This document shows, piece after piece, positions 32,664 through 45,142 of a stretch of DNA of 61,569 nt. The position numbers and the translations under genes are program-made. Every line of letters starts with the position of its first letter. The first letter of the stretch is position 1. A model generated the notes under the pieces. That model saw nothing but the letters and a program-made list of their open reading frames with translations. It did not search any database and was not told where the DNA came from. Source of the stretch: Pseudomonadota bacterium (GTDB lineage Bacteria; Pseudomonadota; Alphaproteobacteria; JACQOE01); assembly GCA_016202695.1 (NCBI GenBank), contig JACQOE010000079.1, positions 1 to 61,569 of the forward strand, read 5' to 3'.

Positions 32664-33575
32664 CTATGACCGCCCTGTCCCGCCCCGGCGGGACAGGATG
32701 AGGGTGCGCCAGCCGCCGAGCGCGATCCGCCCGAGGAGCCCGAGCCCCTGGGCGCGGTGGGCGGCAAGCACCTCCGCTTCCTCCCAGGCCAGCAGTCCGG
32801 ACAGCACCGCCACCCCCGCCGGGGCGAGCGCCCGAGAGAGCGCCGGCGCCATGCGGCAGAGGGGGCGCGCCAGGATGTTGGCGACGACGAGCCCGAACGG
32901 CGCCCTCTGCCCGATCGCGCGGGCCCGGTAGCCGGCACTCTTGAGCGGGCGCACCCAGCGCCCGACCCCGTTCATCCGCGCCACCTCGCGCGCCACCGCC
33001 ACCGCCACCGGATCGATGTCGCAGGCGAGGACCGGCACCCGCCAGGTCTTGGCTATCGCCGCCGCCAGGATGCCGGAGCCGCAGCCCATGTCGAGGGCCG
33101 CGCGCACCCGTGCCCGCCCCCGCTCGCGGGCGAGGCGGTCGAGCGCGATCAGGCATCCCCGCGTGCTCTCGTGCTGGCCGCTGCCGAAGGCGAGCCCGGC
33201 GTCGACGGTGATCCCGATCCGGCCCGCCGGAATCCGCCCGGCATAGTGCGAGCCGTGAACCAGGTAGCGCCCGGCCGCCACCGGGCCGTGCGCCTTGAGG
33301 CTTTCCGAGAGCCAGTCGGCGGGGGCGAGCGGCGCGACCTCGGCCACCGGGGGGGCTACCCCCGTCCCGGCGGCGGCGAGGGCGAGGGCGATCCCGAGGG
33401 CGCCTTCCCCGGGCCGCGACCGGGCGACGGCCTCCACCTCCAGGCGGCCGTCGCCCGCCGCCTCGGCGGCGATGGCGATCGACTGGACGAAGGGCTGGAG
33501 CGCCGCCTCGAACGCGCCCAGCGCCGCCGCCGGCACCCTGAGCCGCAGGCGCCAGAGCGACGGCGCGCCCCTCAC
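32664..33575 (-). CDS. prmA: Ribosomal protein L11 methyltransferase PrmA
   Basis: PrmA methylates lysines and the N-terminus of ribosomal protein L11 with S-adenosylmethionine. The 303-residue product has the PrmA N-terminal domain, the AFGSGQHEST loop, SAM motif I ALDMGCGSGILAAA, the acidic ACDIDPVAV and the VVANILARPL motif. The GTG start at 33575 overlaps the uvrD stop, so it is the second gene of a uvrD-prmA operon. A hairpin for the convergent small gene lies inside its last codons. Confidence 0.94.
   Translation of the reverse strand: MRGAPSLWRLRLRVPAAALGAFEAALQPFVQSIAIAAEAAGDGRLEVEAVARSRPGEGALGIALALAAAGTGVAPPVAEVAPLAPADWLSESLKAHGPVAAGRYLVHGSHYAGRIPAGRIGITVDAGLAFGSGQHESTRGCLIALDRLARERGRARVRAALDMGCGSGILAAAIAKTWRVPVLACDIDPVAVAVAREVARMNGVGRWVRPLKSAGYRARAIGQRAPFGLVVANILARPLCRMAPALSRALAPAGVAVLSGLLAWEEAEVLAAHRAQGLGLLGRIALGGWRTLILSRRGGTGRS
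32674..32697. terminator. Hairpin after the small gene at 32338
   Basis: CCTGTCCCGC (32674-32683) pairs perfectly with GCGGGACAGG (32688-32697) around a 4-nt loop, 19 bp after the stop codon. No T-run follows. The hairpin is inside the 3' end of convergent prmA and could serve both strands. Confidence 0.55.
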
Positions 33576-35836
33576 GCCGGCTCCACGAAGCGGTCGATGA
33601 CCTTCTTGCGGCCGGCCTTCTCGAACTCGATCTCGAGCGCGGCGCCGTCGGTCGAGACCACGCGGCCGTAGCCGAACTTCTGGTGGAATACCCGCCCGCC
33701 GACGGCGAACGTCCCGGCGGGCCGGGCATGGGTCTCGACCGTCCACGCCTCGGCCTCGATCAGCCGGGCTTGCCCGCCGAAGCGCGGCGCGCGAAGGCGG
33801 GCGGCCCCCTCCTCGAGGTCGGTGGCGGCGGACCCCGCGCCGTAGAGCCCCGGCTCGCTCTCGCGCTCGACGTGCTCGGCCGGCAGCTCGTCGACGAAGC
33901 GCGACGGCAGGTTCGACTGCCAGGTGCTGTAGACGCGCCGGTTGGCGGCGAAAGAGACGACCACGCGCCGGCGCGCCCGGGTGATGCCGACATGGGCGAG
34001 GCGCCGCTCCTCCTCCAGGGACTTGAGCCCGCCCTCGTCGAGGGCCCGCTGATGGGGGAACAACCCCTCCTCCCAGCCGGGCAGGAACACGGTGTCGAAC
34101 TCGAGGCCCTTGGCGGCGTGGAGCGTCATCAGGTTGAGGCGCTCGCCGTCCTCGGCCTGATCGTTCTCCATCACCAGGCTGACATGCTCGAGGAACCCCT
34201 CCAGGTTCTCGAACTCCTCCATCGCCGCGACCAACTCCTTGAGGTTCTCGAGCCGCCCCGGTGCATCCGGCGAGCGGTCCGCCTGCCACATCGCCGTGTA
34301 GCCCGACTCCTCCAGCACCGTCCGCGCCAGCTCGGGATGGGCAAGTCCGCCGGCGAGCGACCGCCAGCGGTCGAAGTCGTCGATCAGGGCCTTGAGCGCG
34401 ACCCGGGCCTTGGCGCGAAGCTCGTCGGTCGCGACCAGGTCACGGGCCGCCTCGAAGACCGGGACGCCGCGGGCGCGGGCCAGCTCGTGCAGGCTCTTGA
34501 CCGTGGCCTCGCCGATCCCCCGCTTGGGCACGTTGACGATCCGCTCGAAGGAGAGGTCGTGCGACGGGTTCGCGACCACGCGCAAATAGGCGATGGCGTC
34601 GCGCACCTCCTGGCGCTCGTAGAAGCGGGGGCCGCCGAGCACCCGGTAGGGGATGCCGAGCGTGAGGAGGCGCTCCTCGAAGGCGCGCATCTGGAAGCCG
34701 GCGCGGACCAGGACCGCCATCGCCCCCAGGCGCTCGCCCCGCCCCTGCAACGCCTCGACCTCGTCGCAAACGAAGCGGGCCTCCTCCTCGCCGTCCCAGA
34801 GCCCGCGCAGGCGCACCTTCTCGCCCTCGCCGTCCTCGGTCCACAGCGTCTTTCCGAGGCGCCCCTGGTTGTGGGCGATCAGGCCCGAAGCCGCGGCCAG
34901 GATGTGGGGGGTGGAGCGGTAGTTGCACTCCAGCCGGATCACCCGCGCGCCGGGGAAGTCGTGCTCGAAGCGGAGGATGTTGCCCACCTCGGCCCCGCGC
35001 CAGGAGTAGATCGACTGGTCGTCGTCGCCGACGCAGCAGATGTTGCGGTGGCGCTGGGCGAGGAGCCGGAGCCACAGGTACTGGGCGACGTTGGTGTCCT
35101 GATACTCGTCGACCAGGATGTAGCGGAAGGCGCGCTGGTAGAGGCCGAGCACCTCGGCATTGGTCCGGAAGATGGCGAGGGCGTGGAGCAAGAGATCGCC
35201 GAAGTCGGCGGCGTTCAGCGCCCTGAGCCGGGCCTGATAGTCGCGGTAGAGAGCGAGTGCGCGGCCGGCGGCGAAGTCGGTCGCGTCCGCCGCCCCCACC
35301 TCGTCGGGCCCGAGGCCGCGGTTCTTCCAGGTCTCGATGACCGCCAGCAGCCCCTGGGGCGTCCAGCGGCGGGTATCGAGGTTGGCCGCCTCGGCCACCT
35401 GCTTGACGAGGCGGAGCTGGTCGTCGGTGTCGAGGATGGTGAAGTTGGGGGCCAGCCCGGCCAGCGCCGCGTGCCGGCGCAAGAGTCGCGCCGAGAGGGC
35501 GTGGAAGGTGCCGAGCCACAGCCCCTCGACCGGCCGGCCGATGAGGCGCGCGATCCGCTCCTTCATCTCGCGCGCGGCCTTGTTGGTGAAGGTCACGGCC
35601 AGCACCTGGTTGGGCGCGGCGCGGCCGGTCATCAGGAGATGGGCGAAGCGGGTGGTGAGCACCCGCGTCTTGCCGGTCCCCGCCCCGGCCAGCACCAGCA
35701 CCGGGCCCTCGGTCGCCTCCACGGCCTCGCGCTGGGCGGGGTTGAGCGCGGCGAGATAGGCGGCGGGGGCGCGCCCCGGCGGGGGCGCGGTGGGCGGGCC
35801 TTCGGCGGCGTCCGGGGCGGCGGGGGAGTCGCTCAT
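33572..35836 (-). CDS. uvrD: UvrD/PcrA-type DNA helicase
   Basis: A superfamily 1A 3'-5' DNA helicase of 754 residues used in repair and replication restart. Motifs in order: Q motif LNPAQREAV, Walker A GAGTGKT (51-57), TFTNKAAREMKER, Walker B VDEYQDTN, GDDDQSIYSWRGA, the VI-region VGITRARRRVVVSFA. The C-terminal tail holds a small beta domain (RVFHQKFGYGRV) as in PcrA and alphaproteobacterial UvrD. The linker before it carries a palindromic repeat (33765-33804). pcrA is an equally acceptable name. It overlaps prmA by GTGA. Confidence 0.94.
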   Translation of the reverse strand: MSDSPAAPDAAEGPPTAPPPGRAPAAYLAALNPAQREAVEATEGPVLVLAGAGTGKTRVLTTRFAHLLMTGRAAPNQVLAVTFTNKAAREMKERIARLIGRPVEGLWLGTFHALSARLLRRHAALAGLAPNFTILDTDDQLRLVKQVAEAANLDTRRWTPQGLLAVIETWKNRGLGPDEVGAADATDFAAGRALALYRDYQARLRALNAADFGDLLLHALAIFRTNAEVLGLYQRAFRYILVDEYQDTNVAQYLWLRLLAQRHRNICCVGDDDQSIYSWRGAEVGNILRFEHDFPGARVIRLECNYRSTPHILAAASGLIAHNQGRLGKTLWTEDGEGEKVRLRGLWDGEEEARFVCDEVEALQGRGERLGAMAVLVRAGFQMRAFEERLLTLGIPYRVLGGPRFYERQEVRDAIAYLRVVANPSHDLSFERIVNVPKRGIGEATVKSLHELARARGVPVFEAARDLVATDELRAKARVALKALIDDFDRWRSLAGGLAHPELARTVLEESGYTAMWQADRSPDAPGRLENLKELVAAMEEFENLEGFLEHVSLVMENDQAEDGERLNLMTLHAAKGLEFDTVFLPGWEEGLFPHQRALDEGGLKSLEEERRLAHVGITRARRRVVVSFAANRRVYSTWQSNLPSRFVDELPAEHVERESEPGLYGAGSAATDLEEGAARLRAPRFGGQARLIEAEAWTVETHARPAGTFAVGGRVFHQKFGYGRVVSTDGAALEIEFEKAGRKKVIDRFVEPA
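33765..33804 (-). repeat. Palindromic coding repeat, copy in the uvrD linker
   Basis: On the minus strand this reads CGCCCGCCTTCGC, a 10-base centre, then CGGCGGGCAAGCCCGG. It shares the arms and flanks of the ftsZ and lpxC copies with a diverged centre. It encodes part of a low-complexity Arg/Gly-rich linker of the helicase, in a different frame from the other copies. Confidence 0.6.
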
Positions 35837-35880
35837 CGCCCCTTATATAGCAGCCCGACGGCACCGGCGCACGGCGGGGC

Positions 35881-35994
35881 GGTAGTGTCTCATTTTGCCC
35901 TCATGCCTCGACAGGCTCGGCATGAGGGCCTTGGAAATCCGCCTCGCGCCTCAAGCCCGTCGAAGGGCGAGGCGCTTCAAACTGAGTCACTACC
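35881..35994. mobile_element. 114-bp MITE/REPIN-like element with inverted ends
   Basis: The ends GGTAGTGTCTCATTTTG (35881-35897) and CAAACTGAGTCACTACC (35978-35994) are inverted repeats matching at 15 of 17 positions. Inside are two hairpins: CCCTCATGCC/GGCATGAGGG (35898-35928) and GCCTCGC/GCGAGGC (35941-35973). Both have loops of the TCGACAGGCTC/CCCGTCGAAG type typical of REP sequences. It lies 45 bp upstream of uvrD and has no coding capacity. The loop motif recurs at 60776-60833. Confidence 0.7.
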
Positions 35995-36045
35995 GGCGGG
36001 ACGGACGCGGAGCCGCGCGCGCCGGACCCGCCATCCGCATGGCGC

Positions 36046-36357
36046 TCACCGGGCGAACCACCCGAGAAGGGTGACGAGAACGATCAACAGCACGACCGCG
36101 AGCACCAAGCCGAGGGTGAGCCCCGCGAGCCACTTAAGGCTCAGCTTGAGCAACGTCCAACTGTTCTTCGGGCCGAGGGCGAAGACGAAACCGAACGCGA
36201 AAACGACGAGGACGGCGAGCAAGAGCGCCACCCCCGTCATGACCGCGCCCTTGTTCAACGCGGCCATGCCCATGACGAGGACGATCAGCAGCGCCACCCC
36301 GAGCATGGCGCCGAGGGCGAGCCCCGCGAGTCCCTTGAGCAACGCCCACATGCCCAT
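36046..36357 (-). CDS. Small membrane protein made of a duplicated half
   Basis: Function unknown. The 103-residue protein has about three to four hydrophobic segments. Residues about 6-30 (LLKGLAGLALGAMLGVALL) and about 70-97 (KWLAGLTLGLVLAVVLL) are clearly the same unit. The copies are also similar at DNA level (about 36060-36150 versus 36265-36350 on the window strand), so the gene arose by a fairly recent internal duplication. It lies 48 bp downstream of the start side of no other gene and could follow the MITE-like element on its own transcript. Start chosen for the hydrophobic N-terminus. Confidence 0.7.
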   Translation of the reverse strand: MGMWALLKGLAGLALGAMLGVALLIVLVMGMAALNKGAVMTGVALLLAVLVVFAFGFVFALGPKNSWTLLKLSLKWLAGLTLGLVLAVVLLIVLVTLLGWFAR

Positions 36358-36405
36358 GCCCTCCGGCCGCGAGAGGCGGGCGAAGCCGGGCGGTCGTGGA
36401 TTCGC

Positions 36406-38184
36406 TCAGCGCTCGCCCCGCTCCTCGCGGTAGGTCTCGACCAGGGCCCGGTTGTAGGCGACCATCACGTCGTGCTCGTGGACGTAACCCACGAGCCGCG
36501 CCCGATCGCGGTCGTCGATCACGGCGACGAGCTCCTCGCCCTCGGCCTCCATCAGCCTGAGCGCCGCCTCGAGGGTCTCCTCGGCGAGGAGCGTCGGCGG
36601 ATTTTGGCGGGCCACGTCGCCGGCGTTGAGGAGGTCGTCCATCGAGGTGTCGAAGGCGGCGTCGCCGAGGTCGGCGAGGGTCACCGTTCCGATCAGCCGC
36701 CCGTCGTCGGCGGTGGCGAACACCTCGCCGTAGGGCGCGCCCTGGAGCTTCGCCCGCACGCCCGGAAGCCGCACCCCCCGGTTGACCACCGGGCAGTCCT
36801 TGCGCATCACCGAGCGCACGGTCCGCGCGCGCAGGAGGTTGAGCTCGCGCCCCTCGCGCAGGTTGAGGCCCGCGCGCTCGAGCTGGAGGTGGAAGAACGA
36901 CGGGATGCGAAGCCGGGCGGTCACCACCGAGGCCAGCACCACGGCGACCATCATGACGATGGTGAGCGTGTAGTCCCCGGTCATCTCGAAGATGATGAGC
37001 GTGGTCGAGATCGGCGCCCCCAGCACCGCCCCCGCGACCGCGCCCATGCCGACCAGGGCATAGGCGCTGGGGCCCGACGAGAGATCGGGCGCGATCCCGG
37101 TGGCGACGACGCCGAAGGCGCCCCCCAGCATCGCCCCGATCACCAGCGAGGGGCTGAACACCCCGCCGCCGAAGCCGCTGCCGAGCGAGATGGCGGTGGC
37201 CGCCGTCTTCGCCGCCACCAGCGCCGCCAGGAGGGCGAACGGGAACGCCCCCTTGAGCGCAAGGTCGGTCGCCTCGTAGCCCACCCCCAGCACCTGCGGG
37301 AAGAAGGCCGCGATCAGCCCGACGAGCAGCCCGCCGGCGCCCGGCCGCACCCAGACCGGCAGGGGCATCCGCACCGCCACCGCCTCGACCACGAACACCG
37401 AGCGCATGAAGGCGATCGCCACCGCCCCCGAGACGAGGCCGAGCATGGCGAAGGCGGGAAGCTCGAGGAGCGAGACGAGCTGGTACTCCGGAAGGGTGAA
37501 GGCGGGAAAGTCGCCGAAGTAGAGCCGCGAGATGGCGGTGCCGGTGACCGAGGCGATCACGATCGGGGCGAAGGCGGAAAGGGCATAGTGGCCGATCACC
37601 ACCTCATGGGCGAAGAGCGCCCCGGCGATGGGCACGTTGAACGAGGCCGCGACCGCGGCCGCGGCCCCGCAGCCCAGCACCGAGCGGCCCAGCCGGGGGC
37701 TGAAGCGCAGCCGGTTGGCGAGGAAGCCGGCGAGGCTCGCCCCCAGGTGAACGGCCGGACCCTCCCGCCCGACCGAGGCCCCGACCCCGATCGAGAGGGC
37801 GCTCCCCGCGGCGGCGGCGATCCCCTGGCGGAGCGACATCCGCCCGCCGCGCAAGGCACCGGCGGCGATCACCTGCGCCATCCCCAGCGGCCTGCCCCCC
37901 GGCATCAGCAGGCGATAGAAGAGCCCGACGCCGAGCCCGCCGAGCGCGGGAACGGCGACAACCCACCACCAGGGAAGGGCCGAGGCGGCGGTGAACAGGC
38001 GCCCGGCCGGGGCCGCGAGCAGGGCCATCTGGACGACCTGGAACGCCTCGCGGAAGGCGATCACCGCCACCGCCGCAATCCCGCCCACGATGAGTGCAAC
38101 GGCGGCCGGCACCAGCATGTCGTTGCGCGCGATGCGCCGCCTCCAGACGAGGAGGCGCCTGGCGTTCGTGCGCCGGAGGTTCAT
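36406..38184 (-). CDS. ClC-family chloride channel/antiporter with CBS domains
   Basis: A 592-residue ClC protein: transmembrane core (about 25-440) followed by two CBS domains in the cytoplasm. It keeps the GREGP motif with gating Glu141, FNVPIAGALFAHE and GSGFGGGVFSPSL. The first selectivity motif, normally GSGIP, is replaced by RPLGMAQ (98-104), so the usual chloride-coordinating serine is absent. Whether it is a channel or a proton-coupled exchanger cannot be decided. The CBS pair probably binds adenine nucleotides. It is followed at short distance by a separate pentapeptide gene on the same strand upstream. Confidence 0.92.
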   Translation of the reverse strand: MNLRRTNARRLLVWRRRIARNDMLVPAAVALIVGGIAAVAVIAFREAFQVVQMALLAAPAGRLFTAASALPWWWVVAVPALGGLGVGLFYRLLMPGGRPLGMAQVIAAGALRGGRMSLRQGIAAAAGSALSIGVGASVGREGPAVHLGASLAGFLANRLRFSPRLGRSVLGCGAAAAVAASFNVPIAGALFAHEVVIGHYALSAFAPIVIASVTGTAISRLYFGDFPAFTLPEYQLVSLLELPAFAMLGLVSGAVAIAFMRSVFVVEAVAVRMPLPVWVRPGAGGLLVGLIAAFFPQVLGVGYEATDLALKGAFPFALLAALVAAKTAATAISLGSGFGGGVFSPSLVIGAMLGGAFGVVATGIAPDLSSGPSAYALVGMGAVAGAVLGAPISTTLIIFEMTGDYTLTIVMMVAVVLASVVTARLRIPSFFHLQLERAGLNLREGRELNLLRARTVRSVMRKDCPVVNRGVRLPGVRAKLQGAPYGEVFATADDGRLIGTVTLADLGDAAFDTSMDDLLNAGDVARQNPPTLLAEETLEAALRLMEAEGEELVAVIDDRDRARLVGYVHEHDVMVAYNRALVETYREERGER

Positions 38185-38203
38185 CGCCGCCCGGCCCCGC
38201 GGC

Positions 38204-38704
38204 CTAGTTGCATCTCCCGATCGACTCGGCCACGCAAACGTGCTTGCCGTCGGTCCAGGTGGCGCCGGAGAAATCGGCGTTGAGGATGTCGGCGCCGACG
38301 AGCTGGGCGCCGGTCAGGTTGGCGCCGCGGAGGTCGGCACGGAACAGCTTGGCGCGGCGGAGATCGGCGTTGGCGAACGAGGCCTTGCGCAGGTCGGCGC
38401 GGGTGAAGTCGGCCTCGGAGAGGCCGGCGGCGTCGAAGCGGGCCTCGACCAGCGTAGCGCTCACGAATTTGGCGCGAAACCCGGTGGCCTCGGTGAAGTC
38501 CGCCCCGCTCAGGTTGGCGCGATTGAAACTGGCGTCGCGCAGGTTCGCGCCCTTGAGTTCGGCGTTCCGGTAGTCGCTGCGATCGAGGATGCAGCGGTTC
38601 CAGTCGACGCCCGGGGCCGCCGGGTCGGTGCAGGCGGCGAGCGCGCCCTCGACCGAAGCAAGGGCGGCGAGCATCGCAAGGAGCCCGAGGCGGCGCATGA
38701 ACAT
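38204..38704 (-). CDS. Exported pentapeptide-repeat protein
   Basis: The 166-residue product starts with a signal peptide (MRRLGLLAMLAALASVEG then ALA-ACT). A run of about 18 A(D/N)Lxx pentapeptides follows (AELKGANLRDASFNRANLSG, and TRADLRKASFANADLRRAKL), ending in a short tail with Cys residues (VCVAESIGRCN). Pentapeptide repeats fold as a right-handed quadrilateral beta-helix. Secretion makes a gyrase-protection role unlikely; the actual role is unknown. It lies 19 bp upstream of the ClC gene and may be co-transcribed with it. The alternative start at the inner ATG (38698) shortens it by two residues. Confidence 0.85.
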   Translation of the reverse strand: MFMRRLGLLAMLAALASVEGALAACTDPAAPGVDWNRCILDRSDYRNAELKGANLRDASFNRANLSGADFTEATGFRAKFVSATLVEARFDAAGLSEADFTRADLRKASFANADLRRAKLFRADLRGANLTGAQLVGADILNADFSGATWTDGKHVCVAESIGRCN

Positions 38705-38856
38705 GGCTGAAAGGTTTAATCGTTTCCAGCACTTAGGCAAAGCGGAATTTATCGGCCGGAACCGGCGTCGCCGATTCCGGCATTGGTGGAGGCGCCGGGA
38801 CAGGCTAGCCTGTGGCCGTCGACGAACGGGCAACCACACACCGCCGGCCAAGACCC

Positions 38857-39792
38857 ATGCTCGCGCGTGCGCTCGGCTTTCTCGCGGCCCACGGGCCGCG
38901 CGTCCTCGTCCTCGGGGTGATCGTGGGGCTCGCCGTCCCGCCCCTCGCCGCGGTCTTGCGCCCGGCATTGGCGGTGAGCGTGATGGTCATGCTCGCGGGA
39001 ATGCTGCTGCGGGTCGATTGGGGCGAGTTCTTCGCCCACCTGAAGCGCCCAGGGCTGGTGATCGTCGCCTGGCCCTGGCTCGTCGTCGCCATCCCGGTGA
39101 CCGTTTGGGCGGCGACCGCGCCGCTGCCGATCAGCCCGGGCCTGCGCGCGGCCGTGGTTCTGATGTCCTGCTCGGCGCCCCTCGCCGCATCGCCCGCCTT
39201 CGTGCTCCTGATCGGGCTCGACGTGTCGCTGGCGCTGGTGACGATGCTGCTCTCGGTGTTCACCATCCCGTTCACCATGCCGCTGCTCGCGCTCGGCCTG
39301 CTCGGCCTCGATCTCAACCTCGGCATCGCCGAGTTCATGGCCCGGCTCGGCGGCCTGATCGGCGGCGCCTTCGCCCTCATGCTCGTGCTCCGGCTCGTAG
39401 TCCCGGCCCGCGCCCTCAGGGCCCACGCGCGCACGATCGACGGCGGGCTGGTCCTGTTCCTCGCCCTCTTCGGGGTGGCGCTGATGGACGGGGTGACGGC
39501 GCTGTTCCTGGCGCGACCGGCCTTCGTGCTCGGCCTCGCGCTTGCCTCGTTCGTCGCCAACTTCTCGCTCCAGGGGCTGGGGGCGCTCGCCTTCGCCCGC
39601 GCCGGCGCGCGCCGGGCGCTCACCCTCGGGTTCCTGACCGGCAACCGCAACATGGCCGTCCTGCTGGCCTCGCTGCCGGCCGGGACCGACCCGACGATCC
39701 TTTTCTACTTCGCGGTCGCGCAACTGCCCATGTACGCGGCGCCCGCGATCCTGGTGCCGATCTACCGCCGCCTTGCCCGCGGCCGGGTCTGA
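38857..39792 (+). CDS. Bile acid:sodium symporter-like (BASS) membrane transporter
   Basis: A hydrophobic protein of 311 residues with nine to ten predicted membrane segments. The layout fits the BASS/arsenite-permease-like fold: an N-terminal LRPALAVSVMVMLAGMLLRVDW and a late conserved LGFLTGNRNMAVLLASLP. That GNRN stretch resembles the crossover motif of the family. Substrate unknown. An in-frame GTG at 38812 would add 15 charged residues; I prefer the ATG at 38857 just before the hydrophobic part. It is divergent from the pentapeptide gene and convergent with metF. Confidence 0.75.
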   Translation: MLARALGFLAAHGPRVLVLGVIVGLAVPPLAAVLRPALAVSVMVMLAGMLLRVDWGEFFAHLKRPGLVIVAWPWLVVAIPVTVWAATAPLPISPGLRAAVVLMSCSAPLAASPAFVLLIGLDVSLALVTMLLSVFTIPFTMPLLALGLLGLDLNLGIAEFMARLGGLIGGAFALMLVLRLVVPARALRAHARTIDGGLVLFLALFGVALMDGVTALFLARPAFVLGLALASFVANFSLQGLGALAFARAGARRALTLGFLTGNRNMAVLLASLPAGTDPTILFYFAVAQLPMYAAPAILVPIYRRLARGRV

Positions 39793-39797
39793 GCCCG

Positions 39798-42057
<2,260 letters not shown>

Positions 42058-42060
42058 GTA

Positions 42061-42690
42061 ATGCTGCGTCGCATTTTCGGCCGCTTGGGCGCGGCAACGC
42101 TCGTCGTTGTCTGCCTCGCGGGCTTTCCCGCGATGGGCGAGCCTGCGGCTACCCCGGATCAGTTCGTCAAGACTCTCGCCGACCGGGCGATCGAGGTCGT
42201 CAACAGCGCCGAACTGAATTACGACGAGCAGGTCCGCCGTCTGCGTGGCCTCCTGATCGAGGGCTTCGACGTGCCGCTGATGGCGCGTTTCGTGCTCGGC
42301 GTGAACTGGCGCCGAGCGACCCCGAGTCAGCGCGATGAGTACCTGAAGCTCTTCGAGGAGATGATCGTCCAGACCTATCTCCGCCGCTTCCGCGAGTATT
42401 CCGGCGTCGAGTTCGTGGTCGACGGCATCAAGCAGAAGGTGGACGGGGACTATTTCGTCACCAGCACCGTCAAGCGCCCCGGCGAGCCCGCCTTCATGGT
42501 CGACTGGCGCGTGCGCGACGCCGCCGGCGGCTTCAAGATCATCGACGTGGTCGCCGAGAACCTGAGCATGGCGCTTTCCCAGCGCGACGACTTCTCCTCG
42601 GTCATCCAACGCTACGGCGGCGAGGTCGACGGCCTGCTCAGGGAGATGCGCGAGAAGATCGAGCAGGCCAAGGGCACGGCCCGCTCGTGA
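42061..42690 (+). CDS. mlaC: Periplasmic phospholipid-binding protein MlaC
   Basis: MlaC carries phospholipid through the periplasm between MlaA and the inner-membrane MlaFEDB complex. The 209-residue product has a signal peptide (cleavage near GEPAA, about residue 26), then the Ttg2-type fold with ADRAIEVVNS, DVPLMARFVLGVNWRRA, and VDWRVRDAAGGFKIIDVVAE. An mlaA-mlaC pair without mlaFEDB beside it is common in alphaproteobacteria, where the ABC genes lie elsewhere. It is convergent with ettA. Confidence 0.93.
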   Translation: MLRRIFGRLGAATLVVVCLAGFPAMGEPAATPDQFVKTLADRAIEVVNSAELNYDEQVRRLRGLLIEGFDVPLMARFVLGVNWRRATPSQRDEYLKLFEEMIVQTYLRRFREYSGVEFVVDGIKQKVDGDYFVTSTVKRPGEPAFMVDWRVRDAAGGFKIIDVVAENLSMALSQRDDFSSVIQRYGGEVDGLLREMREKIEQAKGTARS

Positions 42691-42693
42691 CGG

Positions 42694-42713
42694 GGCGGGC
42701 GCGAACGCCCGCC
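42694..42713. terminator. Hairpin between convergent mlaC and ettA
   Basis: GGCGGGCG and CGCCCGCC form a perfect 8-bp stem closed by a CGAA loop, right after the mlaC stop and just before the end of ettA. It is symmetrical and could stop transcription from both sides, although no T-run follows. Confidence 0.5.
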
Positions 42714-42715
42714 TG

Positions 42716-44398
<1,683 letters not shown>

Positions 44399-44690
44399 GA
44401 CCCGGTTCGCGTGATGGGGGAAAGACGCGGGGCCGTCGCGGCCGGCGCGTCGTGCGCGCCGCCTTGTAGCCCAGCGGGGCCTCGCGGCGCAACCGCCGCG
44501 GCGCCAGCCGCGCCCGGATTGGGCGAGCGTCGGCAACCGCCGCGGCCGGCGGCCATGGCCGCAAGTACGCCCGGGGCGATTACTTTGACGATGGCCGGGC
44601 CTCGGCAGGACTCGAAGATCAGTTTAGACAAATTTGCGGACTCGCGCCCCGCTGTCCTCTTGGCGGAACACGAATATTCTTCTTTTATTC
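44399..44690. other. Gap upstream of the GlsB/YeaQ-like gene
   Basis: The first 180 bases are GC-rich leader of ettA with nothing recognisable. From about 44610 the DNA becomes AT-rich (AGTTTAGACAAATTTGCGG, then a T-rich stretch at 44672-44690), leading to the promoter at 44691. No gene is seen here. Confidence 0.5.
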
Positions 44691-44719
44691 TTGTAATGCT
44701 GACGGGAAGATGTTATACG
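44691..44719 (+). promoter_or_regulatory. Promoter of the GlsB/YeaQ-like gene
   Basis: TTGTAA (44691-44696), a 17-nt spacer and TATACG (44714-44719) give a good housekeeping-type promoter. Transcription would start near 44726, leaving a leader of about 95 nt with a GGAGGAG ribosome site. Confidence 0.65.
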
Positions 44720-44821
44720 CTTACTTGTCCGAAATGGACCGCGAGCGAGATGGCCTCCGCTCCGCGGTGGCACACCCGGGGGGATGGGGGCCGGGTTCCA
44801 CCTGCAGGAGGAGATGTATAT

Positions 44822-45112
44822 ATGCCTACCCTCGATTTCGCTGCGTTCCTCACACTCCTGATCGTCAGCGTCGTGGTTTCGGCGATCCTGCACTACGGCT
44901 GCAAGTACTACGTCAGCCCAGGCCCTTGGTCGTTCGCCTCCAAGGTCGTGGTGGGATGGATCGGCGCCTGGCTGGGCACCCCGGTGTTCGGGAGCTGGTG
45001 GGCGGGCGTCGCCATGGGACCGGTCTTCATCGTGCCGGCGATCCTGGGCGCGCTCGCCATCCTCGTCGTCGCCGTCGATCTCTTCAAGATGCGTGGCGGC
45101 TCGATGACCTGA
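44822..45112 (+). CDS. Small membrane protein resembling the GlsB/YeaQ/YmgE stress family
   Basis: A 96-residue protein with three hydrophobic segments (about 4-23, 37-55, 62-85). The stretch SKVVVGWIGAWLGTPVFGSWW resembles the glycine-rich centre of the transglycosylase-associated/GlsB family, whose members are induced by stress in many bacteria. The match is partial, so the family call is tentative. The ATG at 44822 follows GGAGGAGATGTATAT. The gene has its own promoter and is followed by a hairpin, so it is monocistronic. Confidence 0.7.
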   Translation: MPTLDFAAFLTLLIVSVVVSAILHYGCKYYVSPGPWSFASKVVVGWIGAWLGTPVFGSWWAGVAMGPVFIVPAILGALAILVVAVDLFKMRGGSMT

Positions 45113-45142
45113 GGCCGATCGGCCGCGACCACGCGAAGATTT

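Noticed and set aside
35881-35994. CRISPR-like or IS element
   Set aside because: There are no spaced direct repeats and no transposase frame; inverted ends with REP hairpins fit a non-autonomous element better.
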